DNA from: Caulochytrium protostelioides
Taxonomy: Eukaryota > Chytridiomycota > Caulochytriomycetes > Caulochytriales > Caulochytriaceae
NCBI GenBank assembly: GCA_003615045.1
Contig: ML014177.1
Coordinates: 29,185 to 93,184, forward strand
Reading direction: 5' to 3'
Length of the DNA stretch: 64,000 bases
A program made the position numbers and the translations under genes. Shown in pieces: positions 28,081 through 38,299 of the stretch (positions are counted from its first letter, which is position 1; each line of letters begins with the position of its first letter). A model generated the notes under the pieces. That model worked only from the letters and a program-made list of their open reading frames with translations. It had not been told where the DNA came from and made no database searches.

Positions 28081-29065
28081 GGCCTCGGGAAATCGATCTC
28101 GGCGATCGGTAGCGATCGCGTAATCGATGTGCCGCGGTCAGGACGCGCGCGTCGCGCCGCGTGCGTGCGCTCGATACCGTCGGAGCAGGACGGCGGTGTG
28201 GAGGTACGAGGCCGACGACGCTGGGTCCACGTGGTGCAAACGTGCCGATCTGCGAAGCGTCCGCGTGCGGAGTTCGCGCGCACGCTCGTGGGGTCCCGTC
28301 GCCGCTGTGGTCGCCGCTGTGGCTTCGCGGCTCGGCCCGCGCCTCGTCCGCAGGCGTCCGGACGCCGCCGTCGCCCGCGGCTTTATCACGGTGGTCTGCC
28401 GAAGGGGTTGCTGCCGCGCGACGCCGCGGCGGCCGCAGAGACGCCGCTGGCCGCCAATCCCGCTGGTCGCGCCTGGCCTGCTCGAGGCTTGTGGCGCGAC
28501 CCTGACGGTGCTAGCGGCGACGCCGTCGGCGGAGGGCACCAGTGGCGGAGGGCGCCGGCCGGACCGGCGGAGAATCGGCGGCGCCGCAGCCCAGCCGCGG
28601 CGACCATCAAGCATCACAAGCCAGCCCGCCGCCGCCGCCGCGCCACGGGCGAATCGGGTCTTACATGGTTGGTGCGGGCACGCGGAAAGAGAAGTGAGAT
28701 CGGCATCGCCATGAGGCGAGGCCTTGCAATTCGAAAAAAGCCCGTGAGTGTCAATGATCTTCAATGCATACCGAGGCCCAATGATCTTCGATTCTTGTTG
28801 TCAGTAGAATCTCGCCGATCTCGCCGATCTCGCCGACCTGGTGGGCTTCCTTCTTGGCCGTTCGACCCGACGACGGCGACGACGATTCTTCTACCATCGA
28901 TTTTCGCTATCTCGCTCGCCAGATCGCTAGCGGCCCGAGAACAGCCGCATCGATAATAGATGGCATGGCCCACTGAGCAGCTCAGCGTTGCCGACCGTGT
29001 TCACTGACAAGCCCGCTGCGCCGCCAGCCATCGCCTGCCACATCGGTGCCGTCGGTGCCGTCACG
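28081..29065. other. Divergent gap between HDHD5-like gene and IFT57
   Basis: A GC-rich kilobase with promoters for both genes. A 299-codon Arg-rich frame (28057-28956) overlaps the neighbouring first exon and shows no domain. A 9-bp repeat (ATCTCGCCG, three copies) lies at about 28809-28836. No gene is supported. Confidence 0.5.
28809..28836. repeat. 9-bp tandem repeat, three copies
   Basis: ATCTCGCCG is repeated three times in the promoter gap upstream of IFT57. No function is evident. Confidence 0.6.
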
Positions 29066-30599
29066 ATGGAGCCGCTGCTTGCCAAGCTGCACGTGCTCGA
29101 CTATGTCGGAGCCTTCTGCAAGCCGAAGTAAGCGCATATCGCTTCTCAGCGCTCACCGGTGGACCGGCGGTTGAAGTCGCCAACGAGGCATCTCGACTCA
29201 CCTTCCAATGAATTTCGGTGGAATTCCGATTATGAATCGTCACGCAGTGACATTGATCCTTTCCACAAGTTTTACTTTACCATTCCATCCGACCAACCTT
29301 CGGAGCAACTCCATCACTTCGGAGCCTTATTTGCATGGCTGTCGACGCTGCTCGGCAAGCCGTTTGATGTCCCCAGCGAGTTCGATGATCCGAATGCGAC
29401 GGCGGCAAATATCGGTAAGTCAACGATAGACGCGCGGTTCGTGATCTGCGTGATCTATTGTTCACAATCCGTGGCCTAGGCAAAAAATAAGTGCTCACCT
29501 GTATGCCTTTGTGTTGCCTGATTTATCTGCGTAGTGCAACAATGCAAGGTCCTTGGCGTGAGTCTCGAGCAGGGCCCGAACAAGGTCAAGCAGGCTTACG
29601 GCGACGTCGTATTGTCGATTCTAGATACACTGACGAGCAAAGCCCTTGCCAAACGAAATTTCAAGCCTGAAGCGCCATCGTTTCCCAACGACAAGTAAGT
29701 CTGGTGGAGCCGTGATGCCTGCCATCGGAAGCGTAGTCCCCTAAGTATGAACTCACCGTCTGCCCCCCCTTCTTGGTGAATATGAAACTCCTGACCACCG
29801 GAACCACCGTCGTGATTGGTCGATGGTGGAGCGTAGCACGATCGAGGAAGCCGATGTGGACGACGAAGCCGAAGTCACCATTGACGCCTTCGACGATGAA
29901 GTCGACTCTGACGAGGAGGCCGGCCGGCCCTCGTCGAGTGTCGGTTACCGCCGCGGCGGCCGCGGGATGGTGGTGTCCCACGGCGACGTCGACATGGGCA
30001 GTGGACTGAGCAGCCACGGCTCGATTCCGTCGGTGTCCGGCGGCGTCGGCGGCAGCCGGATGAGCCGCGGCGCGATGGCGCTCGCGGCCGTCTCGCCCGA
30101 AGACTGGGAAAAGGAGGTGGCGCGGGTCACGCCGCTCCTCAAAACTGCGCCGGCGGGCATGACGAAGGACTGGCGCGTACACCTGGCGGAGATCCGCGGC
30201 GGCGTGGCGCAGCTCGCGGCAATCGCGCCGCAGGTGCAGTCGCAGCTCAGCGCGATGGTCGGCGCCGTGGGCGCGCAGCTCGAGAAGATTGCGACGCGGG
30301 AGCGGGCGCTCAACAAGCAAGTGACGGCTCAGCGCGACGCGCATCGCACGCTTGCGACGGACCTCGCCACGGCGCGCGAGCGCTATGACGCGAGCAGCGG
30401 CACCGTTGTCGCGCTGACGGACGAGCTGGCCCAGCTGAACCGCGAGCTCGATGAGACGAAGGCCCGCATGGACACGGTCGGCTCCGCCATGACCGACAGC
30501 CAGCCCGTCAAGACCATCAAGACCGCCCTGCAGCGGCTGCAGAGCGAAATCAAGGATATGGAGCTCCGCATGGGCGTGATTCAGAGTACGCTGCGCTAA
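29066..30599 (+). CDS. IFT57: Intraflagellar transport protein IFT57, four exons
   Basis: IFT57 is a subunit of the IFT-B complex that carries cargo along flagella. Exons are 29066-29127, 29248-29414, 29535-29694 and 29837-30599, giving 383 residues (the human protein has about 430). Introns of 120, 120 and 142 bases all start GTAAG and end AG, with phases 2, 1 and 2. The start gives MEPLLAKLHVLDYVGAFC, matching the family N-terminus. Exon 2 gives FYFTIPSDQPSEQ and EFDDPNATAANI, the hallmark of the N-terminal calponin-homology-like domain. An acidic linker and Gly/Ser-rich stretch follow. The C-terminal half is coiled coil, from EDWEKEVARV through KDWRVHLAEI to GSAMTDSQPVKTIK. The usual longer C-terminal tail is missing. 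It implies a flagellated life stage. The acceptors of exons 2 and 4 are chosen by frame and homology. Confidence 0.93.
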
Positions 30600-31512
30600 T
30601 CATGGCTCGACAACGCACGACAGAACGCGGCATGGCATCCTTGCTAACATCGTTTTACATCGCGATATACTTTGTCTGACGACCCCGTGGATAACGCGTT
30701 TCGACCCTCACGAGCACGGTTGGCGCGACCCGTCGACCTCGCCGTGAACCATCCCCGCACGTGTGATACTTCTTTAGTCTTTATTTTTCCGGATGGGTCC
30801 TGGCGGCTGCTTTTGCTCAGCGTTGCGAAAGATCGGCGGTGCCCGCCACCACCTCGCCTCGGCGCAGTAGCGCGACCCCGCCATCGCGCGCGGTGGTCGC
30901 GGGGGCCGAGGTGCGTATCCACACGCCCCTTCTCGTATCGTCGTCGCACCAACCCGGCGGGCTGTCGTGGCGTCTGGGCTTGTCCCTGAAGACGTTCCCA
31001 GATATGAGAGGTCAGCTTGCGACGGCATCGATGCCAGCTTCGAGGATCGTTGCTGTCGACAGCCTACCGCCACTAGGGTCGGCGAAGGCACGAGTCTTGC
31101 GGCTCGCCCGGCACCGCCCACCACCACGAACAATCACCCTCACTAACGCCATAACCACAGCGACAGCGCTAAAGGACTAGTGTATCAAGCGGATCCATGA
31201 GCGACTTCAGCGTGCTTTCCACCTTCAGTAGTCAGTATTCTGCCTCCCTGAGCACCATCCATCGAGCGCCATCCATCGAGCGGCAACGCTATTCGACCGC
31301 CGCTCCCGCCGCTCCTGTCACCCAGCAAGCGATCGCCAGTATTACCGACCACGCATCCCGACGTCAGCGAGGAACGTGACTCCGCGGTTCAGCCCTACCC
31401 ACCCCGTCCGCCACACAAGGGACTCGCGCCGGGCTTCGCATGCGCATCACCGGCCGGAGCTGCGGCCGGAGCGACTGCGGCGCCGGCGTCGGCGGCTCCC
31501 GCGGCGGCCGCC
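30600..31512. other. Gap between IFT57 and WDR62-like gene
   Basis: About 900 bases upstream of the WD40 gene. Frames are short and shifted, with no domain. A T-rich patch at about 30765-30795 may belong to the IFT57 3' end. No gene is supported. Confidence 0.5.
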
Positions 31513-34500
31513 ATGTTCGCGCCGGCTAACAGCCGTCCGCGCGTCCCGACGCCCACGGGCCCGCGCTCCGCGAGCGGCTCGACCGCCTCCCTCCACCGCG
31601 TGAGCAGCCACGGCCATCTCGTGCTGGCCGACCGCGCCAGCCGCGATGTCGGCGACGGCGACCGCAGTGACCGCCGCGAGCGCCGCCGGATCGCGCGGCG
31701 GGCGAGCGCCATGGCGCTGGCGGGCGGCGCGAGCGCGGCCGCTCGGCCCCGCCCCATCCCGCTCGGGAAGCGGCCACAGGGCATGCGGCTCGAGCGGGCG
31801 TTCGGATGCACCGCGACCGAGCCGGGCGCGGTCGCCGTGCATCCCGACCCGGCGGCAGCGCTGGTCGCCTATGCCGCGGGCGCCGTCGTCGTCCTTTACC
31901 ATCATCGCAAAAACCGGCAGATCCGATACCTCGTGCCGCCCTCGGTCGACCCCGCCGGGACCGCCCGCCAGGGCAGCCTTGGCACCAGCAGCAGCACCAG
32001 CGCGACGGCGGCCACGACGAAGGCCGCCGCGGCGGGTGCGGGGGGCCACTCGAATGCGCCAGTGACCGCGCTCGCCTTCGCGCCGTGCGGACGCTATCTG
32101 GCTGCCGGCAGCGGCGGCGCAACGCCGAGCATCACGGTGTGGAACCTGCAGACTGACCAGGTGCTCGTCTGCTTGGCCGCACACCGCTACGGCGTTCGCC
32201 AGCTGGCTTTTCTCGGCGGCCCCGGCCCGCAACACCCCTCGCGCGTCAGCGCCGTTCAGGCGCGGTACCTTGTCTCTCTCGGGACGACCCACGACCGCCT
32301 GCTGTGTGTGTGGGACTGGGCGCTGTCGCGCCGTCTTGCCGCCACGCGCCTCGAAAAGGGCGTCATGGCCTTAGCCGTCCTGCCGCCGGCTGCGCCACCG
32401 ATCGCCAACGAGCCTCTGCAGTTCGCGACCGGCGGCCGCGTCCACTGCAAGCTGTGGCAGTTCCATCCCGCGTCGGCGGCAGCTGCCGCGGGGTCGCCCA
32501 CATCGCCACCCGCATCGGGGGCTGCCGCGAACGACGCCGCCCTGGGCGCCGGCCTGACCTGTGTGGACGTGCAGCTCGGCGACTTGTATCATGCTGACAT
32601 CTCTGGCCTGTGCTGGAACCGCCCATCGACAGCGATCTACGCGGACCCCGCGCCGCCCGAGCTGTACGCCGTCACGCGGTCGGGCATCCTGCTGCTGATG
32701 CTGGAGGGCCGGCTTGACCGCTGGGTCGACCTCGCGTCACCGCGGGGCGGCACGGTCGCCGCCCTCGGCGACGGTCACGTGGCCTGCGGCTTAGCCGACG
32801 GCATGATCCGCGTTTTCCAGGCCGGCACCCTCGTCTACCAGTACTCATTTCCGAGGCCGCCGCCGCTCACCAGCGCGTATGCGACCGTGCCCTCCACGCA
32901 GCGGCCGCGGTCGCCCTCGTGTGCCTCGCCGCCGCCAGCGTCGGCGCTGGCGGCGGCGGCGGCGGCCGCGCCCTTCGGGTTCCCCGACACGCGCGCGCTC
33001 GCGTTCAGTCGCGGCACCAACCCGCGGCGTATGCTCGCAGTCGCCGTGTATGCGGACGCGACCGTGATTCTCTGGGACGTGACGCAGCCGACGCATATTG
33101 GCAAGTATCGCACGCTGAGCCACCACGCGCGGTCGGTGTATGGCGTGGCGGCGATGACCCCCAGGCCGGGCGAGCTCCGTGCCGGCGGGGCGACCGGCGG
33201 CGCTCACGGCCACGGCCACGGCCACGGCGCAGGCCCGAACGGCGCCGTGCCGAGCCGGTTCATCTCGTGGAGCTTGGATGGCACGCTGCGCTTCTGGCGG
33301 CCGTGCTTGACCTTGCCCACCCAAGCCACGGCGGCGGCGGCGGCGCTCACGACGACCTCCGCGACGACGGTGTCGCCGTCCAGCGCGGCGGCAGCGGCGG
33401 CAGAGACGGAGCTGCACCGGCGTCGGAGTTTCTTTTCTCAGGAGCTCTCGGACGTCGTCTCGATCGCGTCCGAGCTTCGCAGCGGCACCCTGACGGCCGA
33501 TGGCGAGATGGCGATTGTGGGCGACCGCGACGGCACGGTCCACTTTGTCACGTGCCGCGGTGACGAAACGCCTACGGTAACGGGATCGGTGGTGGCGCAG
33601 CAGGGCGAAATCACGGCCATTGCCGCCTCGACGCAGCATGCGTACTTTGCGACGGGCGGCCGCGACCGCGCGGTCCACGTGTACGGGTTTGACGGCCAGC
33701 GGCTGCAGACCTTGGAGCACCACTCGGCAACCATTACGCATCTCCATTTCTGCGAAGTCTTCCAGGAGACGGCGCCCGCGTCGGCCTCGCCGTCCGCGTC
33801 GGGCTCGGCCGCCGGCTCGACAGCGTCGCTGCCGACTGCCAAGACCGCCGTTGACCTGCTCATCTCCGCCGCGGCCGACAAATCCGTGGCCATCATGACC
33901 GCTGTCCAGGGCCGCTTTGTGACGCAGTCCCACGTGGTTCACCGGGCCTCGCTGGCGGACCTCGCCGTCGTCGATGACGTGCTGTGGCTCGTCCTGAGCG
34001 ACCGCACGGTTCTCGCGTACGCGCTGGGGGCGCAGCAGACAACGAAGCTCGCGCAGCCGTCCGTGGCGATCCGGAGCCCCGCCGTCCCGACGCGGGTCGC
34101 CGTCGACCGCACCGGCTCGCTGATGGTCGTCGCCTCCGCCGACAAACGGCTGCGCCTCATCGCCCTCCATGACGGCACCTGTCTCGCCACCATGGCGGGC
34201 CCCTCCGAGCCGATCATGGCGCTGCAGCTGCTCGCGACGCCGGGGCGCTTCGCAGTCGCCGCCGCCGACGGCTGCGTCTATGTGTACCGCTGGTCGCGGA
34301 CCCACGACCCGTCGCCGCGGCCGCGGCCGCCGGGCTCCCCCGTCGCGGGCCTCACGAGCATCGCGAGCGGCGGATCTCTCCCGGCGGCGGCGGCGGCGGC
34401 GGCGCTGCTGCGCCGATCGCTCGATCGGCCGCTGGATTCCGCGGCGTCCATGACGCAGCATATCGTGCATCGCCCGCGGTCCACGTCAACGCCGGCCGTC

Positions 34501-36402
34501 GCCGTCGCCGTCGCCGTCGCCGCGGAGACACGCGCACGCGATGGGCATCGGCCCGCATCACTGGACGGCGAGCCTCCTGCGTCGCTCGCGTACCGCGATG
34601 CGGAAGCCGGCCCGACCTGCGGCGCGCTGGCGCCGTCGGCTCCGATCGCTGTCGTGAGCGAGACGGGCGTGGCGCAGTTTCTGGACCGCGGCGATGCGGC
34701 GGCGTGGAAGCCGGCCTGGCTGACGAAGCACGTACCGACGATCATGTCGCCGCTGCGGTCGGAGACACCGCTGATGGCCACGACGCTCGTGGGCGTGGAG
34801 CTGGACGCGGGGATGGCGTCGGCGGCGTCACGCTCTCCGCCATCCTCGTCGGCATCGGCATCCCCATCCGCATCCGGCTCCGTCGCGTCCTCGACGCAGC
34901 GGCGCCTGTCGCGCCATACCTTGGCCAGCTGGCAGCGTCCGGAGGCGCTCACCCTCTGCGTGCACGATGACACTGCCGATCCTGATGAGACCGCTGAGGT
35001 TGCCGACCGAAGCGCCGTGCGTGACATGCTCGTGGGCGATGCAGGCTCGAACGCCGGCAGCGACCGTCATCCGCGCGTGCGGCTGTCCTCCTCCAGCACC
35101 AGCATCGGGGCGCCGAGCTCGACGGCCTCCGTCACGAGCCGCGACGACGGCGACGGCGACGGCGACGGCGATCACGACACGGACTCGGTGGACGACGACG
35201 CGACGGCCATGACCTTCAACGATGTCGCGCCCGGCGCGCCCGTCCAGCTCAGCGTCATCCGGACCGCGTGGCCCTCGCCGCGGACCGCGGAGCTCTATAT
35301 CTCACCCTCGCGGTCGCCGGCCGTGACCGAAGACGGCGTGAACGCCGGCGACACCAAGCGCCCGTGGAGCGGCGGCCTGACCCCTGCTGAGACGGATGCC
35401 CCTCCGGACCTGTCCCGGGTCAGCGGCGGCACCGGAGGCCATGCTGACGATGACGATGATGAGGCCGCGGCCGTCGTGACGACGCCCACGCGGGAAGAGG
35501 ACGTGGCCGAGCCGGGCTTCCTGACGCCGCGCGACCACCAGAGCGGCCCCGAGGAGGCCTCGCCGGCGGCGTGGGCGTCGGCGCCGCGGTCTCGCTCGCC
35601 GCACCGCGCCACCGCGCCGTTCCGGCCCTCCGCCGCCCGCGCCGCCGACGCCGACGCCGACGCCGCCGAGGCGGCGCTGACCACGACGCTGACACCCGAA
35701 GAGTCCGCCGCGGCCGTCGTTGCTCCCACTGCCGGTACGGTGCCTACGCCCGGACCGGCGGCCACGGCGCCGCCCGCGGCGCGCGCCGCCGACGCGCCGT
35801 CCGAAGCGCGGCGCATCCTGTGGCGCGAGCGCAAAGAAGCGACCGCGCGCGAAGTGGCGCGCGTGCGCCACAAATTGCAGACGCTCGGGATCGCGTGGCG
35901 CCTTGGACCGACACCGTCCACCCCTTCGACGGCCGGCGGCGGCGGCGGCGGCGGCGACGCGTCGCCGTCCCCGGACGGGCCGACGCCGACGACGCTGACG
36001 TCGCCGCCGCGGCCGGGCTCGCCGCTGACGCAAGTCGCCGAAGCGGTGGTGCAGGCGGCCGTGACCGCGCCGTCGGACGGCGCCGCCGCCGCCGCCACGG
36101 CGCTCGCGGCGCTCACGGGAACTGACCGGTCCGCGCTGACGGCGCAGCTGGCGGCGGCCCGTGAGCAGACGCGCGCGTGGGCCGCGGCGTTCGCGATGTT
36201 GAAGCGGGACGTGCCGCTGTCCCCCGATTCACCGGACGCGGGCTCGCATGCGGCGCTCGAGACGCTGCTGCACGACCATTTTCGCGAGTTGCAGGCGGTC
36301 CTGGGAGCGGCGCTGGATCAGGAGCACGACGCCGATGGCGGATGCGGATCAGACCCCCCGGGCCTGCGCGAGACCCTGGATGCGGATCTGCGCATGGCAT
36401 GA
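31513..36402 (+). CDS. WDR62/MAPKBP1-like WD40 protein
   Basis: A WD40 scaffold protein of 1629 residues. In animals this family sits at centrosomes, spindle poles and cilia bases and binds JNK pathway kinases. The N-terminal signature RLERAFGCTATEPGAVAVHP, then AYAAGAVVVLYHHRKNRQ and VTALAFAPCGRYLAAG, matches the family start. A first set of WD repeats covers about residues 90-440 (HRYGVRQLAFLGG, LLCVWDWALSRRLA). A second set covers about 480-940 (FISWSLDGTLRFWRP, YFATGGRDRAVHVYGFDG). Ala-rich loops interrupt several blades. Residues 940-1420 are Ser/Thr/Pro/Asp-rich, with an Asp-Gly repeat near 35150. A basic helical segment (RRILWRERKEATAREVARV) at about 1432 and the last 90 residues could form the C-terminal oligomerisation helix. 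It follows IFT57 in the same direction. Family assignment is good; the choice between WDR62 and MAPKBP1 is not possible. Confidence 0.85.
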   Translation: MFAPANSRPRVPTPTGPRSASGSTASLHRVSSHGHLVLADRASRDVGDGDRSDRRERRRIARRASAMALAGGASAAARPRPIPLGKRPQGMRLERAFGCTATEPGAVAVHPDPAAALVAYAAGAVVVLYHHRKNRQIRYLVPPSVDPAGTARQGSLGTSSSTSATAATTKAAAAGAGGHSNAPVTALAFAPCGRYLAAGSGGATPSITVWNLQTDQVLVCLAAHRYGVRQLAFLGGPGPQHPSRVSAVQARYLVSLGTTHDRLLCVWDWALSRRLAATRLEKGVMALAVLPPAAPPIANEPLQFATGGRVHCKLWQFHPASAAAAAGSPTSPPASGAAANDAALGAGLTCVDVQLGDLYHADISGLCWNRPSTAIYADPAPPELYAVTRSGILLLMLEGRLDRWVDLASPRGGTVAALGDGHVACGLADGMIRVFQAGTLVYQYSFPRPPPLTSAYATVPSTQRPRSPSCASPPPASALAAAAAAAPFGFPDTRALAFSRGTNPRRMLAVAVYADATVILWDVTQPTHIGKYRTLSHHARSVYGVAAMTPRPGELRAGGATGGAHGHGHGHGAGPNGAVPSRFISWSLDGTLRFWRPCLTLPTQATAAAAALTTTSATTVSPSSAAAAAAETELHRRRSFFSQELSDVVSIASELRSGTLTADGEMAIVGDRDGTVHFVTCRGDETPTVTGSVVAQQGEITAIAASTQHAYFATGGRDRAVHVYGFDGQRLQTLEHHSATITHLHFCEVFQETAPASASPSASGSAAGSTASLPTAKTAVDLLISAAADKSVAIMTAVQGRFVTQSHVVHRASLADLAVVDDVLWLVLSDRTVLAYALGAQQTTKLAQPSVAIRSPAVPTRVAVDRTGSLMVVASADKRLRLIALHDGTCLATMAGPSEPIMALQLLATPGRFAVAAADGCVYVYRWSRTHDPSPRPRPPGSPVAGLTSIASGGSLPAAAAAAALLRRSLDRPLDSAASMTQHIVHRPRSTSTPAVAVAVAVAAETRARDGHRPASLDGEPPASLAYRDAEAGPTCGALAPSAPIAVVSETGVAQFLDRGDAAAWKPAWLTKHVPTIMSPLRSETPLMATTLVGVELDAGMASAASRSPPSSSASASPSASGSVASSTQRRLSRHTLASWQRPEALTLCVHDDTADPDETAEVADRSAVRDMLVGDAGSNAGSDRHPRVRLSSSSTSIGAPSSTASVTSRDDGDGDGDGDHDTDSVDDDATAMTFNDVAPGAPVQLSVIRTAWPSPRTAELYISPSRSPAVTEDGVNAGDTKRPWSGGLTPAETDAPPDLSRVSGGTGGHADDDDDEAAAVVTTPTREEDVAEPGFLTPRDHQSGPEEASPAAWASAPRSRSPHRATAPFRPSAARAADADADAAEAALTTTLTPEESAAAVVAPTAGTVPTPGPAATAPPAARAADAPSEARRILWRERKEATAREVARVRHKLQTLGIAWRLGPTPSTPSTAGGGGGGGDASPSPDGPTPTTLTSPPRPGSPLTQVAEAVVQAAVTAPSDGAAAAATALAALTGTDRSALTAQLAAAREQTRAWAAAFAMLKRDVPLSPDSPDAGSHAALETLLHDHFRELQAVLGAALDQEHDADGGCGSDPPGLRETLDADLRMA

Positions 36403-37010
36403 TACGATCTGACCGATGTCCTTTCAGGCGCTGCACTGTTCAGCGTTGATGTAATAAAGATCACGTATCGCTCGGTGGCGCATTGCGCATCGGATGATTC
36501 GATCACAGTATCGTCGGATGCGAGGATATCATGATGATCTCTAAAAAGAATGCGACAGTGGAAGGATGAGTGACTGCGCCGCGTCATGTGACATCGGCTC
36601 GCACGCCCATCTCCGAGAGCCGGCGCCCGGGTCTCAGGGTCCACCGTCGTCGCCGAGGATGCGGACCCCCCATTGCGAAGCGCGTGCGCCACATGTGGCA
36701 TGCCGCCGCCCGTTGCACGCCGCCACACGATGCAGGACGTCTCACTTTCTCGAGCGCTCATCGTCGGGCTCAAGCATCGGCGTTCGGCCCAGCCCTAGGC
36801 AGTGGTGTGACACACCGCCTGCAACCTCGCCCGCAACCATCGACCACATCTTCAATCCCCGCAACTGCTCGCGGCCCGACGTGGTCCCATCCTGCCAGTA
36901 CCTGATGGCACCGCCGACTCGTGCGTGAGCCGCTTGGTGGGAGCTGGACCGGCGTAGCGGATGCTTCTTGACCGCCGTCTCGTGGTCCCACTCGCCCCGC
37001 GTGCCGCGCG
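36403..37010. other. Gap between WDR62-like and EME1-like genes
   Basis: Holds the end of the WD40 gene, with an AATAAA at 36453-36458, and the EME1 promoter. A plus-strand frame at 36566-36928 could in principle be an upstream EME1 exon, but it has no family feature. No gene is called. Confidence 0.45.
36453..36458 (+). terminator. AATAAA polyadenylation signal of WDR62-like gene
   Basis: A canonical AATAAA lies 51 bases after the stop codon. Confidence 0.5.
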
Positions 37011-38235
37011 ATGGACCCGCAGAGCAAAGCCGTCGCGGCGGTCAATCAGCACCGCGACAAGACGGCGTGCCTGCGCGAGATGACGCTGATCATCGACGAC
37101 CGGACCGCTGCGCCCCTCGTCGACGGCCTGCGCCGCGTGCTCACGCCGCTGCGGGTGGCCCTCGAGCCCCGGCGCGACCTGCGTCCGGGACTGCTGCGGT
37201 GGCGGCGGTCCACCGACCGCGTCTGGTCCGAGCCGGACGCCGCGTGGCGGCCGCTGCGCCATCCGCACGTGCGCGACGAAGCGTGGATCGTCGTGGTCAT
37301 GACGACCCGCGAGTGGGTGCAGCATCTGACCGACGCGGGCCGGCGCGCCGCGTTTCTCGACGCGCTGGAGACCGCGTATCCGCGCCAGATGGGCCACCGC
37401 TATATGCTCGTGTTCGAGAAGATGGCGACGTACTTGAACGGCCGCGCGAACGCCATGGCCCGCGCCGTGGCGCTGGAAGCTAGGACGCCTGGCCAGCCGC
37501 CCACATTCTGGCCGACGAGTGGCGAGCTGGACGCGCTGCTATTTGATCTGCAAATGACGCCAGGCGTGCATCTCCAGAAATCCCTCGATGTCGAGGATAC
37601 ATGCCAGTGGATCCAGACGTTCACCACGCAGATTGCGATGGATCCCGAAATAAGGTACGGCGGTCGACAACAACGACCATCGGCGCGAGCCCCACGCAGC
37701 CCTACGAGCAGCGTGGAACCGGCTCGGATCGGCCGACCAACGCGGGTTTCGGCACGCAGATCCAAGGATGGTTTCCGGCCGCAGCGGTCCAGACTCACCC
37801 CGTCGGATGTTTTGTTCTGATTGGCATATCTATGTGTTGCGTGCCGGGGCGATGGATATCGATTTCTCTAGTCGGCGCCTGCAGTCCAAGTTGGAGCTCG
37901 GTGTGGGCGATACGGTAAAAACGGCGGCGACCGAGGAGGAGACGTGGCCGCTCATGCTGATGCAGATCTACGGCATCACGCAGACCTGTGCCGACGCCAT
38001 CGTGCGGGCATACCCGACGCTGCACCGGCTGATGACGGTCTATTCGCAGCTGCCCGAAACCGATGCGGTGCATCTGCTGGACGACCTCGAGATCGATCTC
38101 GGCGCTGGCCACCACCCGCGCACGCGCCGCATGGGCGAAGCGCTTTCCAGCCGCGTCTACCAGGCGCTCGTGCTGAAGGACCCCGAGCATGTGATCATGC
38201 CGGTCGGCCTCGAGAACGGCGCGCCGTCCGGTTGA
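37011..38235 (+). CDS. EME1: EME1-like subunit of MUS81 structure-specific nuclease, two exons
   Basis: EME1 (MMS4 in yeast) pairs with MUS81 to cut branched DNA such as stalled forks and recombination intermediates. Exon 1 is 37011-37654 and exon 2 is 37872-38235. The 217-base intron begins GTACGG and ends TTTCTCTAG. The product has 335 residues. The degenerate nuclease domain starts with CLREMTLIIDD near residue 20 and includes RYMLVFEKMATYLNG. The middle segment VHLQKSLDVEDTCQWIQTFTTQIA is typical. Exon 2 carries the tandem helix-hairpin-helix region (MQIYGITQTCADAIVRAYP) and the ending RRMGEALSSRVYQALVLKDP. The disordered N-terminal half found in most EME1 proteins is absent, so an upstream exon may be missing from this model. 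Its stop is only 64 bases from that of PrimPol on the other strand. Confidence 0.82.
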
Positions 38236-38299
38236 TGCTTGATAACCCTCGGCGGGCGAGACCAGATGCGGGTCAGAGACAACCAACGAGAACCCGTGA

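Noticed and set aside
28057-28956. 299-codon plus-strand Arg-rich frame
   Set aside because: Overlaps the first exon of the HDHD5-like gene antisense and has no protein-like pattern.
32845-34470. 541-codon minus-strand frame within the WDR62-like gene
   Set aside because: Shadow of the WD40 coding region; composition dominated by Arg, Gly and Ala.
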